DNA from: Nonlabens sp. MB-3u-79
GTDB lineage: Bacteria > Bacteroidota > Bacteroidia > Flavobacteriales > Flavobacteriaceae
NCBI RefSeq assembly: GCF_002831625.1
Contig: NZ_CP025116.1
Location: forward strand, 62,001 to 126,000
Direction: 5' to 3'
Length of the DNA: 64,000 nt
A model generated the notes under the pieces. It was given only the letters and a program-made list of their open reading frames with translations, was not told where the DNA came from and ran no database searches. This document shows, in pieces, positions 44,201 to 52,754 of this stretch (positions are counted from its first letter, which is position 1; each line of letters starts with the position of its first letter). A program made the position numbers and the translations under genes.

Positions 44201-45339
44201 TGGGAACAAACACTTTTATAATACTCTAAATTCTGACCTACTATTTTATTGATATCAAATCTTGCCTCTATTTTTACTCTAGCGGCTTGACCTATTTTTT
44301 TTACCAACTCTTGATCTTTGAATAAATGTTGCAAAGTAGCTACATACACATCAGTATGATCTGGATGATGCATAAAACCATCCACTCCATGATCTATTAA
44401 ATCTTGTGCCCATCCTATATTGGTATTTACCACTGCCTTTTTTAAAGCCATGGACTCGATAGTGACCATTCCCAGTGTTTCGGCAAGTGATGGAAAAACA
44501 CAAACATGAGCTTTCTTCATCTGTGCTTGTACGTCGTCATAAGGTATTTTACCTAGGTAAGAAATTCGAGCTGCAGCATTTGCGGTCATTTTTCTTTTCA
44601 TTAATTCCCAAGTAGAAGTAGCACCGGTTAGAACATCTCCACTATCCCCACCTATAAAAATCAGGCTGCTTTTAGGCTCTAATTCGACCAGTTTATTAAA
44701 TATTTCTATCAACTGAAACACTCCTTTTTTACGGATCAATGTTCCTATATTAAGTAGGGTATATGGAATATAGTTTTCTGGTTGGTTGTTTTGAAAATTC
44801 TCTAATTGCAATCCGTAGTGTATCACCTTCAATCGATCCAATGGTAAATCAAATAACCTCATCGATACTTCTCCTGCATAATGAGTAGGTGCGATAAATG
44901 CGCTTGCTTTTTTTACTGCATTTTTTTCAAAAAATCTATTCTTCCATTTTTGAGGTCTGTTTTCAATATGACAAAAATAAGTGTCACTGCCGTGAAACCT
45001 AATCACTAATGGAGTTTTTAGATTCATAAAAGCAGTAATTCCAGTCCAATCTGGAGCTTCCAGTACATCTATGCCTTTGGAGTTGTCCTTAATATATCTT
45101 TCTAAATGCTTGCGGTAAAAATAGAAACCACCTAATCTATATGTCTTTTGAGCTATGAGATGAAACGTAATATTAGCTTCCTCAAAAACACCATCTTCTT
45201 TTTGCCCATATACAAATACGCTAGTCTTATGCCCGATTGCCGCTAGTGCTTCTACTAAGTTTTTTATACTGGTCCCCATACCACCAGCATTGCTGATTTT
45301 TTTATGCGGATATTCTGGTGTGAGGTAGGCGATGTGCAT
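44197..45339 (-). CDS. Glycosyltransferase family 4 protein
   Basis: This 380-residue GT-B protein starts MHIAYLTPEYPHKKISNAGG with the typical glycine loop and has LLNIGTLIRKKGV and the donor site VFPSLAETLGMVTIESMAL (E-x7-E). Strong match to polysaccharide glycosyltransferases of the GT4 type. The acceptor cannot be read from sequence. It starts on the last base of the SGNH-like gene. Confidence 0.9.
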   Translation of the reverse strand: MHIAYLTPEYPHKKISNAGGMGTSIKNLVEALAAIGHKTSVFVYGQKEDGVFEEANITFHLIAQKTYRLGGFYFYRKHLERYIKDNSKGIDVLEAPDWTGITAFMNLKTPLVIRFHGSDTYFCHIENRPQKWKNRFFEKNAVKKASAFIAPTHYAGEVSMRLFDLPLDRLKVIHYGLQLENFQNNQPENYIPYTLLNIGTLIRKKGVFQLIEIFNKLVELEPKSSLIFIGGDSGDVLTGATSTWELMKRKMTANAAARISYLGKIPYDDVQAQMKKAHVCVFPSLAETLGMVTIESMALKKAVVNTNIGWAQDLIDHGVDGFMHHPDHTDVYVATLQHLFKDQELVKKIGQAARVKIEARFDINKIVGQNLEYYKSVCSQ

Positions 45340-46220
45340 TAGTTGCTATTTTCATTTAATAATAACTCTTCTACAAGTATTCTCGTAAAACCTGAGGCTC
45401 CGTTTCTATTAAGGTGACCGCAATCTGCAAAATAAGTATCTGTTTGATCAAATAAGTCGATAAAGCTAATTACTTGCGGGTAAGCTTCTTCTAGTTTCTT
45501 TACAAATATATTTCTATTTGAGGCATTTTTACAATAAGGTGCTGTGTACAAAATAAGGTGATTAGGTTCACTTTTCCTCAACCAGTTTACGCCTTGATTG
45601 GCATCAGAGATTTCGGTAGGTAATGACCCCTTTAGTTTACTTCCTACATGATCCCTCGCTAAAAAACCATTAGTAAAGTCTATATTAGTTGGTTTTTTAT
45701 AAAGTTGTAATAGGACCTCTCTGAATCCTATCATTTTATCATTTGCAGCATAGCGAACAAAAGGAAGCTGCATGGCTGGTGTATGTACCTGCTTTTTAAA
45801 TTCTGAGCTGAGTAAATCTGTGTTTTGGTAAGGAGCTATGGAAGAAAGAAAGGCTGGTGCATAAGAATCGTAATTGACAGCATAATCTAATTGAAAAAAC
45901 ACTTTCTCATAAGTAACTTTATGATCTTTTAATATTTGTAATAATGCTGCAGAATCATTCGCCAAGCTTCCTTGCAAGCCTAAATTAATACAGCTTTTAC
46001 CCGTTAGTTGAGTAACTAACTCACAATCAATATTGTTTTCCACTCTCGAACTGCCTAAGAATATATAATCAATATGTGCCTCTTTTAATTGAACTACATA
46101 CTGTGTTTTGTTTCTCGAAAAACCGGTCGTAAAGGCATGCGTATATATGATCTCTAACAAATAAGCACTAGCTATTGTTATGATTAACATCCATCCCGTA
46201 TATTTTAAAAACCTGATCAT
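45339..46220 (-). CDS. SGNH-hydrolase-like membrane-anchored protein, partner of MBOAT
   Basis: This 293-residue protein has one N-terminal membrane anchor (about 7-28) and SGNH-type motifs: a candidate Ser in IFLGSSRVENN, then an Asn-rich strand (INLGLQGSL) and the late D-x-x-H in FADCGHLNRNG. Genes of this type beside MBOAT acyltransferases (AlgJ/AlgX or DltD style) complete periplasmic O-acylation of polysaccharide. It overlaps the MBOAT gene by one base, which supports that role. Confidence 0.72.
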   Translation of the reverse strand: MIRFLKYTGWMLIITIASAYLLEIIYTHAFTTGFSRNKTQYVVQLKEAHIDYIFLGSSRVENNIDCELVTQLTGKSCINLGLQGSLANDSAALLQILKDHKVTYEKVFFQLDYAVNYDSYAPAFLSSIAPYQNTDLLSSEFKKQVHTPAMQLPFVRYAANDKMIGFREVLLQLYKKPTNIDFTNGFLARDHVGSKLKGSLPTEISDANQGVNWLRKSEPNHLILYTAPYCKNASNRNIFVKKLEEAYPQVISFIDLFDQTDTYFADCGHLNRNGASGFTRILVEELLLNENSN

Positions 46221-47653
46221 TAAAATTGAAAGTATATAAAGTCTTGATGATTAGAGTATACGCCTAAAGTAAGCAACATGATGAGTACAGCGGTAATTTT
46301 AAACCACTTCCATTTTCCAATAAATGGATGCTCATATTGTCTATGAAGCCACTCCAGGCCAATAAAAATAAAAATAATAAGGAGCATCTCCACATTATAA
46401 CGCTCGATATTCAAATATTGAATGTCAAAACGAGCATTGGTACACATGATTTTTATATAATTTACAGCCTCCATAAAACTAGGAGCTCTAAAAAACACCC
46501 AAGCTATACAAGCCAAAATAAAAGTAAAAGACATTTGACCTAATTCCCTCAAGCTTGGTAATAATGTTCCCTTTGCAACTTGATCTAAGTTTTTTCGATT
46601 TTTATCAATCAATAAAATAGGCAAGAAGAATAAGGCGTGTAAAAAACCCCAAAAAATAAAGGTCCAATTGGCTCCGTGCCAAAAACCACTGACCATAAAT
46701 ATAATCATCACGTTGCGCAATTGCATCCATTTACTACCTCTAGAACCTCCTAAAGGAATGTACAAATAATCACGGAACCAAGTGGATAAGGAAATATGCC
46801 AGCGTCTCCAAAACTCGGCCATGTCTCTTGAAAAATAAGGGTAATTAAAATTACGCATTAAATCGAAGCCTAGTAACCTAGCTGTACCAATGGCTATGTT
46901 AGAATATCCTGCAAAGTCACCATAAATCTGAAAGGCAAAATAGACCGCACCTAAAATCAGACTCGCACTATTCATGTTTTCATAATTGTCAAAAATACTG
47001 TTGACATAGGGAGCACAACTGTCTGCAATCACGACTTTTTGAAACAACCCCCATAGAATAAGATGGATTCCAGAAATGGCTTGATCTTCCTTAAACACCC
47101 TTTTCTTAGAAAATTGGGGTAATAAATTGGTAGCTCGTTCTATAGGACCAGCAACTAGCTGTGGAAAAAAGGCTACATAAGCTGCAAAGTTGATCAAATG
47201 CCGAGATGCTTGTAGCTTTCCTCTGTATACATCAATGGTATAACTTAAGGTTTGAAAGGTGTAAAAAGAAATCCCAACTGGTAAAATGATATTTAGAGTG
47301 CTTTTATGCATGACAACACCTAGAGAGTTAAAAGCATCTACCCAAGAATCTATAAAGAAATTATAGTACTTAAAAAAGCCTAACAAACCAAGATTCACCA
47401 ACAGTGACACCAACAGCAGTAGTTTCTTTCTAGATCTTACCGAAGAATTACTTATAGCTATTCCTATGGCAAAGTCCACCAAGGTGCTAAAAGCGATCAG
47501 TGCTAAAAAACGATAATCCCACCATCCGTAAAAGAAGTAACTGGCAATAAGAATAAAGGCGTTTTGTAATTTTAAATAGCGCTGCAACACGAACCAATAG
47601 ATGATAAAACACACTGGTAAAAAAATCAAAAACTCTATGGAATTAAAAAGCAT
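46220..47653 (-). CDS. MBOAT-family O-acyltransferase (AlgI-like)
   Basis: This 477-residue protein has about ten transmembrane helices and the MBOAT core: PVGISFYTFQTLSYTIDVY, FPQLVAGPIERAT, RRWHISLSTWFRDYLYIPLGG and GFWHGANWTFIFWG, with the two conserved histidines (WHIS, FWHGA). AlgI-like proteins pass acyl groups across the inner membrane to acetylate exported polysaccharide. It lies between the SGNH-like gene and the gene at 47653, with one-base overlaps on both sides. Confidence 0.93.
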   Translation of the reverse strand: MLFNSIEFLIFLPVCFIIYWFVLQRYLKLQNAFILIASYFFYGWWDYRFLALIAFSTLVDFAIGIAISNSSVRSRKKLLLLVSLLVNLGLLGFFKYYNFFIDSWVDAFNSLGVVMHKSTLNIILPVGISFYTFQTLSYTIDVYRGKLQASRHLINFAAYVAFFPQLVAGPIERATNLLPQFSKKRVFKEDQAISGIHLILWGLFQKVVIADSCAPYVNSIFDNYENMNSASLILGAVYFAFQIYGDFAGYSNIAIGTARLLGFDLMRNFNYPYFSRDMAEFWRRWHISLSTWFRDYLYIPLGGSRGSKWMQLRNVMIIFMVSGFWHGANWTFIFWGFLHALFFLPILLIDKNRKNLDQVAKGTLLPSLRELGQMSFTFILACIAWVFFRAPSFMEAVNYIKIMCTNARFDIQYLNIERYNVEMLLIIFIFIGLEWLHRQYEHPFIGKWKWFKITAVLIMLLTLGVYSNHQDFIYFQF

Positions 47654-49071
47654 TACTTTAAAATCTCATTAATTCCTTCCCAAATACGTTCACTAGCTTT
47701 TTCAGGTGATTCTGGTTTGTTGACTATTTCGTACCACTTTTTAGTCACAGGAACTGGATTCAACTCCCCATCTAATAAGCCCTTGATGCCATCGTAAATT
47801 TCTTCTTTACGCATCGCCCAAGTCACTGATTGATCATAGTCCGGCATGGAACGAAAATGAACGTAGTTGTAATTTTGTCCTATGTCGCGAGTTCCTTTTT
47901 GGAGCTGTGGCTGCTCGTAATTAGGATAAATGGTAGGCTTGTCGTGAATCACAAAATCAAATACCATACTGGAGCAAATGTTGACCACCAGTTCGCTATG
48001 GTAACAGGTATTGACCAGTAAAGCAAAATCTTCTTTAGTGGGCATGACTTGATTCCATTGTTCCCCTATAGGTTTCCACAAAGGATCTATAGGAGTGATG
48101 ACGTCTTTATACTGCTCTAAAACAGCATCGTATCTTCCGGAGAAATCAATAGGTACTTTTCTATAAATAATAGCCAAGTCACGACCTTCTTTACGCAATT
48201 GGCGTACAGCGATGGCCGTGTCTTCCAAGTAATATTGATCTAATGGCGAAGTGGTTTGATCATCTCCCGAAAAACAGATGTACTTGGTGTTAGCGTTTAA
48301 ACCATGAGCTTCACAAAATTGCTTTCGCGAAAGCAATAAAGAAGCATCATAATGAGGCTCAAACTGCGGTGTTCCGGTAACGAAAACTTGTGCTGCTTTT
48401 GTTTTGGGATAATATTCCAACAGCTGTGCTTTCATCAATTCGGACCAGACAAAATAATAGTCCGTCTCCACCGTACTCATCCCTTTTGGTAAGTTATCCC
48501 AACTGTAGATCCAGCAAGCGGTTTTGATCCCTAAATCTTGTGCCGCAAGAAGTGGCGCTATAGCTTGAGTCGCACGTTGGGTCGTACAAAAAACGATATC
48601 TGGTTGATGTACTTCTAACTGTGCTTTCACCTCTTGATAACGCACCGTAGAGCGCTCTGCAGCATTCATTTGATCCATCAATTTTTGCCAACCCTGAGGG
48701 CTGGCGCTAAAAGTTTCATGGAATGTTACAAAAGCACTTTTTAGTATGTTTTTAAGGCTGTTCCATCGCAACGGAAATCTATAAGTAGGATATACTTGAT
48801 CATTGGTACGCTTTCGCGAAAGCGCTAATTCGACCCTTTTACGAGCATGACTGAGTACCGCTGTTTTGGGATGTATTTTGGTGCTTTTGATCTTTAATTC
48901 TGGATAGCCTAATTCGTTCTCCAAAGGAAAAATAGTGTTGTTCCAATAGGTGATATCAAAGCCTTGCTGCTCTCCTATTTCTTTAAAATGCGTAAATGCA
49001 AAATTGCGCAGCCCTACTCCATCAGGAAAAAGAATGAATACCTTAGACTTATTAGGATTTGTAGCTGACAC
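47653..49071 (-). CDS. Unassigned GT-B-like polysaccharide protein
   Basis: This 472-residue soluble protein resembles GT-B enzymes (CDP-glycerol/UDP-sugar transferase shape): KVFILFPDGVGLRNFAFTHF at the start, IKTACWIYSWDNLPKGM in the middle, and FVTGTPQFEPHYD before an ELVVNICSSMVFDFVIHDKPTI donor-site-like region (read in two parts). No definite family is recognised. It carries two palindrome copies, each read LSRK (about residues 85 and 247). It overlaps the MBOAT gene by one base, so it is likely part of the same polysaccharide pathway. Confidence 0.65.
   Translation of the reverse strand: MSATNPNKSKVFILFPDGVGLRNFAFTHFKEIGEQQGFDITYWNNTIFPLENELGYPELKIKSTKIHPKTAVLSHARKRVELALSRKRTNDQVYPTYRFPLRWNSLKNILKSAFVTFHETFSASPQGWQKLMDQMNAAERSTVRYQEVKAQLEVHQPDIVFCTTQRATQAIAPLLAAQDLGIKTACWIYSWDNLPKGMSTVETDYYFVWSELMKAQLLEYYPKTKAAQVFVTGTPQFEPHYDASLLLSRKQFCEAHGLNANTKYICFSGDDQTTSPLDQYYLEDTAIAVRQLRKEGRDLAIIYRKVPIDFSGRYDAVLEQYKDVITPIDPLWKPIGEQWNQVMPTKEDFALLVNTCYHSELVVNICSSMVFDFVIHDKPTIYPNYEQPQLQKGTRDIGQNYNYVHFRSMPDYDQSVTWAMRKEEIYDGIKGLLDGELNPVPVTKKWYEIVNKPESPEKASERIWEGINEILK
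48321..48334. repeat. CTTTCGCGAAAG palindrome, copy 9
   Basis: 14-bp core only, inside the gene at 47653, read as LSRK. Confidence 0.9.
48809..48824. repeat. CTTTCGCGAAAG palindrome, copy 10
   Basis: 16-bp form in the same gene as copy 9, 488 bp away, read as LSRKR. Confidence 0.95.
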
Positions 49072-49110
49072 AGATTTTTTTATTTTTTGAAATTCACGTA
49101 CAAAGTCAAA

Positions 49111-49139
49111 TTCGAGTTCAAGTTCAAGTTCAAGTTCAA
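49111..49139. repeat. TTCRAG hexamer run abutting the neuB-like stop codon
   Basis: TTCGAG followed by three TTCAAG and a partial unit; ends 1 bp before the stop codon of the minus-strand neuB-like gene. Confidence 0.95.
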
Positions 49140-49140
49140 T

Positions 49141-50016
49141 TTAGGCCTTACGGTACTTCAACTTATCCCGCTGTACTTGCTCAATAGGTAGGATATCCGT
49201 CTTCTTGTAATCTAATGCTTGGTGTACTGCTTTTAAATCCCTAGCTAATTTTCTCATTCCTGCAGGTTCTAAGGAAGCACTGTGATCCGTTCCTTTCCAA
49301 GTACGGTCCAATGTGTAATGACGTTCTACCACGTTTGCACCTAGCGTATAAGCGGCTATATCTACAGCTATTCCTAAATGGTGACCTGAAAAACCAATGG
49401 TCTTTACACGCTTGCCATACTTTTCTATCATGGTAGTGATATCCAGCAAACACACATCAGGAAAGGGTACCGGATAACCAGAAGTACAGTTGTACAATAC
49501 CAAATCTTTTGCACGATTGTGTTTTTCAAAAAACTGAACCAGTTCTTCCATCTCCTCTTTAGTAGTCATTCCTGTAGAACAGTGAATTTCCCCTTTGTAA
49601 TTTTCACACAACCAACCCAACATCTCGTAATGATTGTTACAAGCACTTGGAATCTTGATAAATTCTGGATTCAAACCTGCAATTTCTTTAGCGCTGGTGG
49701 TATCCCAAACACTAGTAGAATAAGTAATCCCTACTTCTTCACAATAGGCTTTTAACTCTGCGTGTTGGTTCACATCAAATTCAAGAAACTCCCGGTGTGC
49801 ACCATAAGTATCTCCATAAGAATTCACTGGATTAGGGTGAGGTGCATTGTACTGATCTTCTGTAAGAAACTCTTTGTTATAACGTTTTTGAAATTTTACG
49901 GCATCCACTTTACAAAAGATGGCAGCTACTTTGATCAATTCTTTAGCGATTTCCATATCACCTTTATGGTTTCCACCTATTTCTGCGATGGTATAGGGTT
50001 TTTTATAGTTACTCAT
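49141..50016 (-). CDS. NeuB-like sialic/nonulosonic acid synthase without SAF domain
   Basis: I use the ATG at 50016 (MSNYKKPYTIAEIGGNH, 291 residues). The TIM-barrel motifs of NeuB are present: IAEIGGNHKGDMEIA, VKFQKR, IKIPSACNNHYEML, HCSTGMTTKEEM and VVERHYTLDRTWKGTDHSASL. It would condense PEP with a hexosamine to give a nonulosonic acid. The C-terminal SAF (antifreeze-like) domain of typical 340-residue NeuB is missing; the gene ends at a stop next to a hexamer repeat. Short NeuB forms may be normal in this phylum, so loss by repeat insertion is only a possibility. It overlaps the NeuA-HAD gene by 8 bp. Confidence 0.88.
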   Translation of the reverse strand: MSNYKKPYTIAEIGGNHKGDMEIAKELIKVAAIFCKVDAVKFQKRYNKEFLTEDQYNAPHPNPVNSYGDTYGAHREFLEFDVNQHAELKAYCEEVGITYSTSVWDTTSAKEIAGLNPEFIKIPSACNNHYEMLGWLCENYKGEIHCSTGMTTKEEMEELVQFFEKHNRAKDLVLYNCTSGYPVPFPDVCLLDITTMIEKYGKRVKTIGFSGHHLGIAVDIAAYTLGANVVERHYTLDRTWKGTDHSASLEPAGMRKLARDLKAVHQALDYKKTDILPIEQVQRDKLKYRKA

Positions 50017-51172
50017 AACGATTGTTGTATTTGATAATAAATTCTGTTGCCTCTCGAATGGCTCCTTCGGCACTGTTTTTTTGCAAAATGATATCTGCGT
50101 GATTTTTTATAGGTTGTGTGGCATTTGCTGGAGCAAGTGACCAGCCGGCTGCACACATATTGGCCAAGTCGTTCACATCATCACCCATATAAGCGATTTG
50201 CGAAAAGGATAAGTTTTTATCTCTAACGATTCTAGAAAGCAAGCTGTACTTGTCTTTAACCCCTAAAAAGACATGGTCAATTTTTAATTTCTCCATACGG
50301 CTGGCAACAATTTGCGAGTCCTCTGAAGTCATGACCATCACTTCTACCCCATACTGACGTAAGATCTCTAATCCCATTCCGTCTCGCATGTCAAACTTCT
50401 TCATCATCTCGCCATCTGCTCCATAGTAAATACAGCCATCCGTAAAGACACCATCTACATCGAGAATGAGGTGGGTAATGCGCTCACTTTGTTTCTTTGA
50501 CTTCAAACGAGCAGCTAGCAATTCTTCCACAATTTTCCAATCGGTTAAGGAATCAATCTCTGTCAGACTGTCCTCAGGCATTTCAACCGTTGCGATGTTA
50601 CCGCTTATTCTGTTTTTACTTTCGCGTAAAGCAGAATGAGTCGTCACATAACAAGCCCCATTCTCTATAAGCAGGCCTTCAAAATCTTGCCTTCTAGGCC
50701 GATTAAAAATATCATAATTCTTAGGAGTACCGTCTGCATGCCAAGTAAAACGATGCGAATTCACTACTGTTAATGCGCTATCATAATTCTTTCCGTGGGC
50801 AACGGCTTCTATACAGGTATTGATATCTACTGCAGTGGTAAAAGGCGATGTGGCTTGTAACAAACAGAATATATCAAATTTAGCTTTTAATTTATCGACA
50901 AATTCCAGGATACCCATCTCGGTACTGGCGGTATCTGTCGCACTGGCATCGCTGCGTTTTACACCTATTACTTTATCGGTCCAGTGGTATTCTTTTTCTA
51001 TAAAGGAAAGGATGGCATCGTCGTCTGTATATACATAAACGCTATCAAGCTGTGAGGCAATAGCCTCTCCTAGTACCCAACAAAAAAGAGGTCTTCCTAA
51101 AAGCTTTTTTTTGTTTTTACCAGGAATACCTTTAGAGCCTGCACGTAATGGGATAAATCCTATGGATTTCAT
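50009..51172 (-). CDS. neuA: CMP-acylneuraminate synthetase fused to KdsC-type HAD phosphatase
   Basis: This 387-residue protein has two enzymes. Residues 1-225 are a nonulosonic acid cytidylyltransferase (IPLRAGSKGIPGKNKKKLLG, then LLQATSPFT). Residues 230-387 are a HAD phosphatase of the KdsC type (HLILDVDGVFTDGCIYYG, VMTSEDSQIV and IAYMGDDVNDL). The HAD half could remove phosphate from a 9-phosphate intermediate, so NeuB, phosphatase and activation sit in two genes. The substrate could be Neu5Ac, KDN, legionaminic or another acid. The predicted promoter box 17 bp upstream and a 274-bp gap suggest a new transcript starts here. Confidence 0.9.
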   Translation of the reverse strand: MKSIGFIPLRAGSKGIPGKNKKKLLGRPLFCWVLGEAIASQLDSVYVYTDDDAILSFIEKEYHWTDKVIGVKRSDASATDTASTEMGILEFVDKLKAKFDIFCLLQATSPFTTAVDINTCIEAVAHGKNYDSALTVVNSHRFTWHADGTPKNYDIFNRPRRQDFEGLLIENGACYVTTHSALRESKNRISGNIATVEMPEDSLTEIDSLTDWKIVEELLAARLKSKKQSERITHLILDVDGVFTDGCIYYGADGEMMKKFDMRDGMGLEILRQYGVEVMVMTSEDSQIVASRMEKLKIDHVFLGVKDKYSLLSRIVRDKNLSFSQIAYMGDDVNDLANMCAAGWSLAPANATQPIKNHADIILQKNSAEGAIREATEFIIKYNNRYE

Positions 51173-51189
51173 AGTTTTGAGGTTGTGAG

Positions 51190-51197
51190 CAAATTTA
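51190..51197 (-). promoter_or_regulatory. -7 box (TAAATTTG) upstream of neuA
   Basis: Exact TAnnTTTG match on the minus strand, 17 bp before the ATG, in a 274-bp gap within the polysaccharide locus. Confidence 0.5.
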
Positions 51198-51446
51198 AGG
51201 AAACAAGCGGATAACCTGTTAAAATATTAACTTTTAATCGACGTACGGACCTGCTATTTTTTAACACCACTCCGGCTCTCTTCCTGATTTTATAAGTCTC
51301 TGAATTTTAGAGTTTTACAATAAGATCAAAATTTAATAAATAATCGTCAAGTATACTAGGTTCTTATAGCCTGTTCATAGGGTACCGTATGACAAGAAGC
51401 CTTATCACTATTTCTAATTTCACCTGTTGTTTTTTTGGAGTAAGTC

Positions 51447-52604
51447 TCAGCTTTCAAAGGGAATAGAGCCTTCTGTTGTTGGTATGCTTTGATACATTTT
51501 CAAGGCTTTCTTTGTAAGCACTTCGCGACTTAAATGTTCCTGAGCATATGCTTGATTGTACGCAAAGGCGTTCTGAATCATAGCGATATTTTGTATAGCA
51601 AAGCTTATGTGCTGTTGGATCTCTTCTGAGTTTTCACAATCTTCAATAAGTAAACCGTTGGAGGCATGCGTCACAATTTCTGCTGTAGCATTTCCTGGAT
51701 TGCTCTGAATAGGGAAAGCCCCGCAACACATAGCTTCTAACAAGGTATTCGGCATGCCGTCAGAATTGCTATTTCCAATATAGATTAAAGAGGCACACAT
51801 CAGCTCTAGAATTTGTGAATGATCCAGCAAGCCATGTACCCTAATAGTCGGATTTTTTTCCTTTTGAAATTCAAATATTTCTGGGTGTTGTGCACCAAAA
51901 ATTACAATTTCATAATCGCAAAGTAATCCTGGTAGAGCGACCAAAGCTTTCAATACCGGTAAAGCCCTACCTGATCTGTTCTGGTTCCCTTTTACTAGAA
52001 TGATTTTTCTTTCTGAAACAGCTTGTATTTTATTTTGTATTGAGTCCAATTCAAAACCACCGCCACCAGGAATAACTCCAAGAAACTTTCCTTTAAAACC
52101 GTGTTCTAAAGCAATCTGACGATCTCTATGGCAATCTGTAATCAAGTAATCCATACGAAGCAATACCTTTTGAATATCTTTCAAGTATGCTGTATGATGT
52201 TGGAAATAATACAAATCACTGCCCCAAGAAGAATACAACCAGTTGACTTCTTTGTATCTATTCATCACCTCGTAAATAGGAGTACAAGAAATGTACAAAG
52301 CAAAACTATGCACTACATCTGGTTGTATATCGAGCAAGGCTTTTTCAAAAGCTTTTTCTACTGGCACATCTAATTGAGAGGACAAAAAGGAAAAGAATTT
52401 AGGGACTCTTTTTTTAATAAAAGACCTGCCTCTTTTCTTTAAAAAGCCTTTTTTCCAACCCACAACTTGTGTCATCCCACTCATAGATGGAGAATAGCCT
52501 TGATCTTTAATATCAAACCAAAACACCTCATGGTCACTTTCTCGCAATTGGTCAGACCAGCGAGTAAAGTGGAGGTTATTCATAGAAACTAATAGTATTT
52601 TCAC
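51447..52604 (-). CDS. GT4-type glycosyltransferase
   Basis: This 385-residue protein is a GT-B glycosyltransferase: N-terminal MKILLVSMNNLHFTRW, a central WLYSSWGSDLYYFQHH and a donor site IYIGNSNSDGMPNTLLEAMCCG. The pattern DGMPNTLLEAM fits GT4. It stands between two gaps (274 and 150 bp), so may be a separate transcription unit. The sugar is unknown. Confidence 0.85.
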   Translation of the reverse strand: MKILLVSMNNLHFTRWSDQLRESDHEVFWFDIKDQGYSPSMSGMTQVVGWKKGFLKKRGRSFIKKRVPKFFSFLSSQLDVPVEKAFEKALLDIQPDVVHSFALYISCTPIYEVMNRYKEVNWLYSSWGSDLYYFQHHTAYLKDIQKVLLRMDYLITDCHRDRQIALEHGFKGKFLGVIPGGGGFELDSIQNKIQAVSERKIILVKGNQNRSGRALPVLKALVALPGLLCDYEIVIFGAQHPEIFEFQKEKNPTIRVHGLLDHSQILELMCASLIYIGNSNSDGMPNTLLEAMCCGAFPIQSNPGNATAEIVTHASNGLLIEDCENSEEIQQHISFAIQNIAMIQNAFAYNQAYAQEHLSREVLTKKALKMYQSIPTTEGSIPFES

Positions 52605-52754
52605 GAGGTAAATTTAAACATCTCTATTAGAATTCCCACTTGAACTGCTTAATAATAAAAAGATGTATGGTAGTCGTTTTTCAATAAAGAGTACTTATAG
52701 AAATATGGAATTCTATGAGTCATCATAAAAAGAAGAATTATTTTTGCAGCTATC

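Noticed and set aside
50017..50073. Longer neuB start
   Set aside because: Runs deeper into the neuA coding end and adds residues unlike NeuB; MSNYKKPYTIAEIGG is the normal N-terminus.
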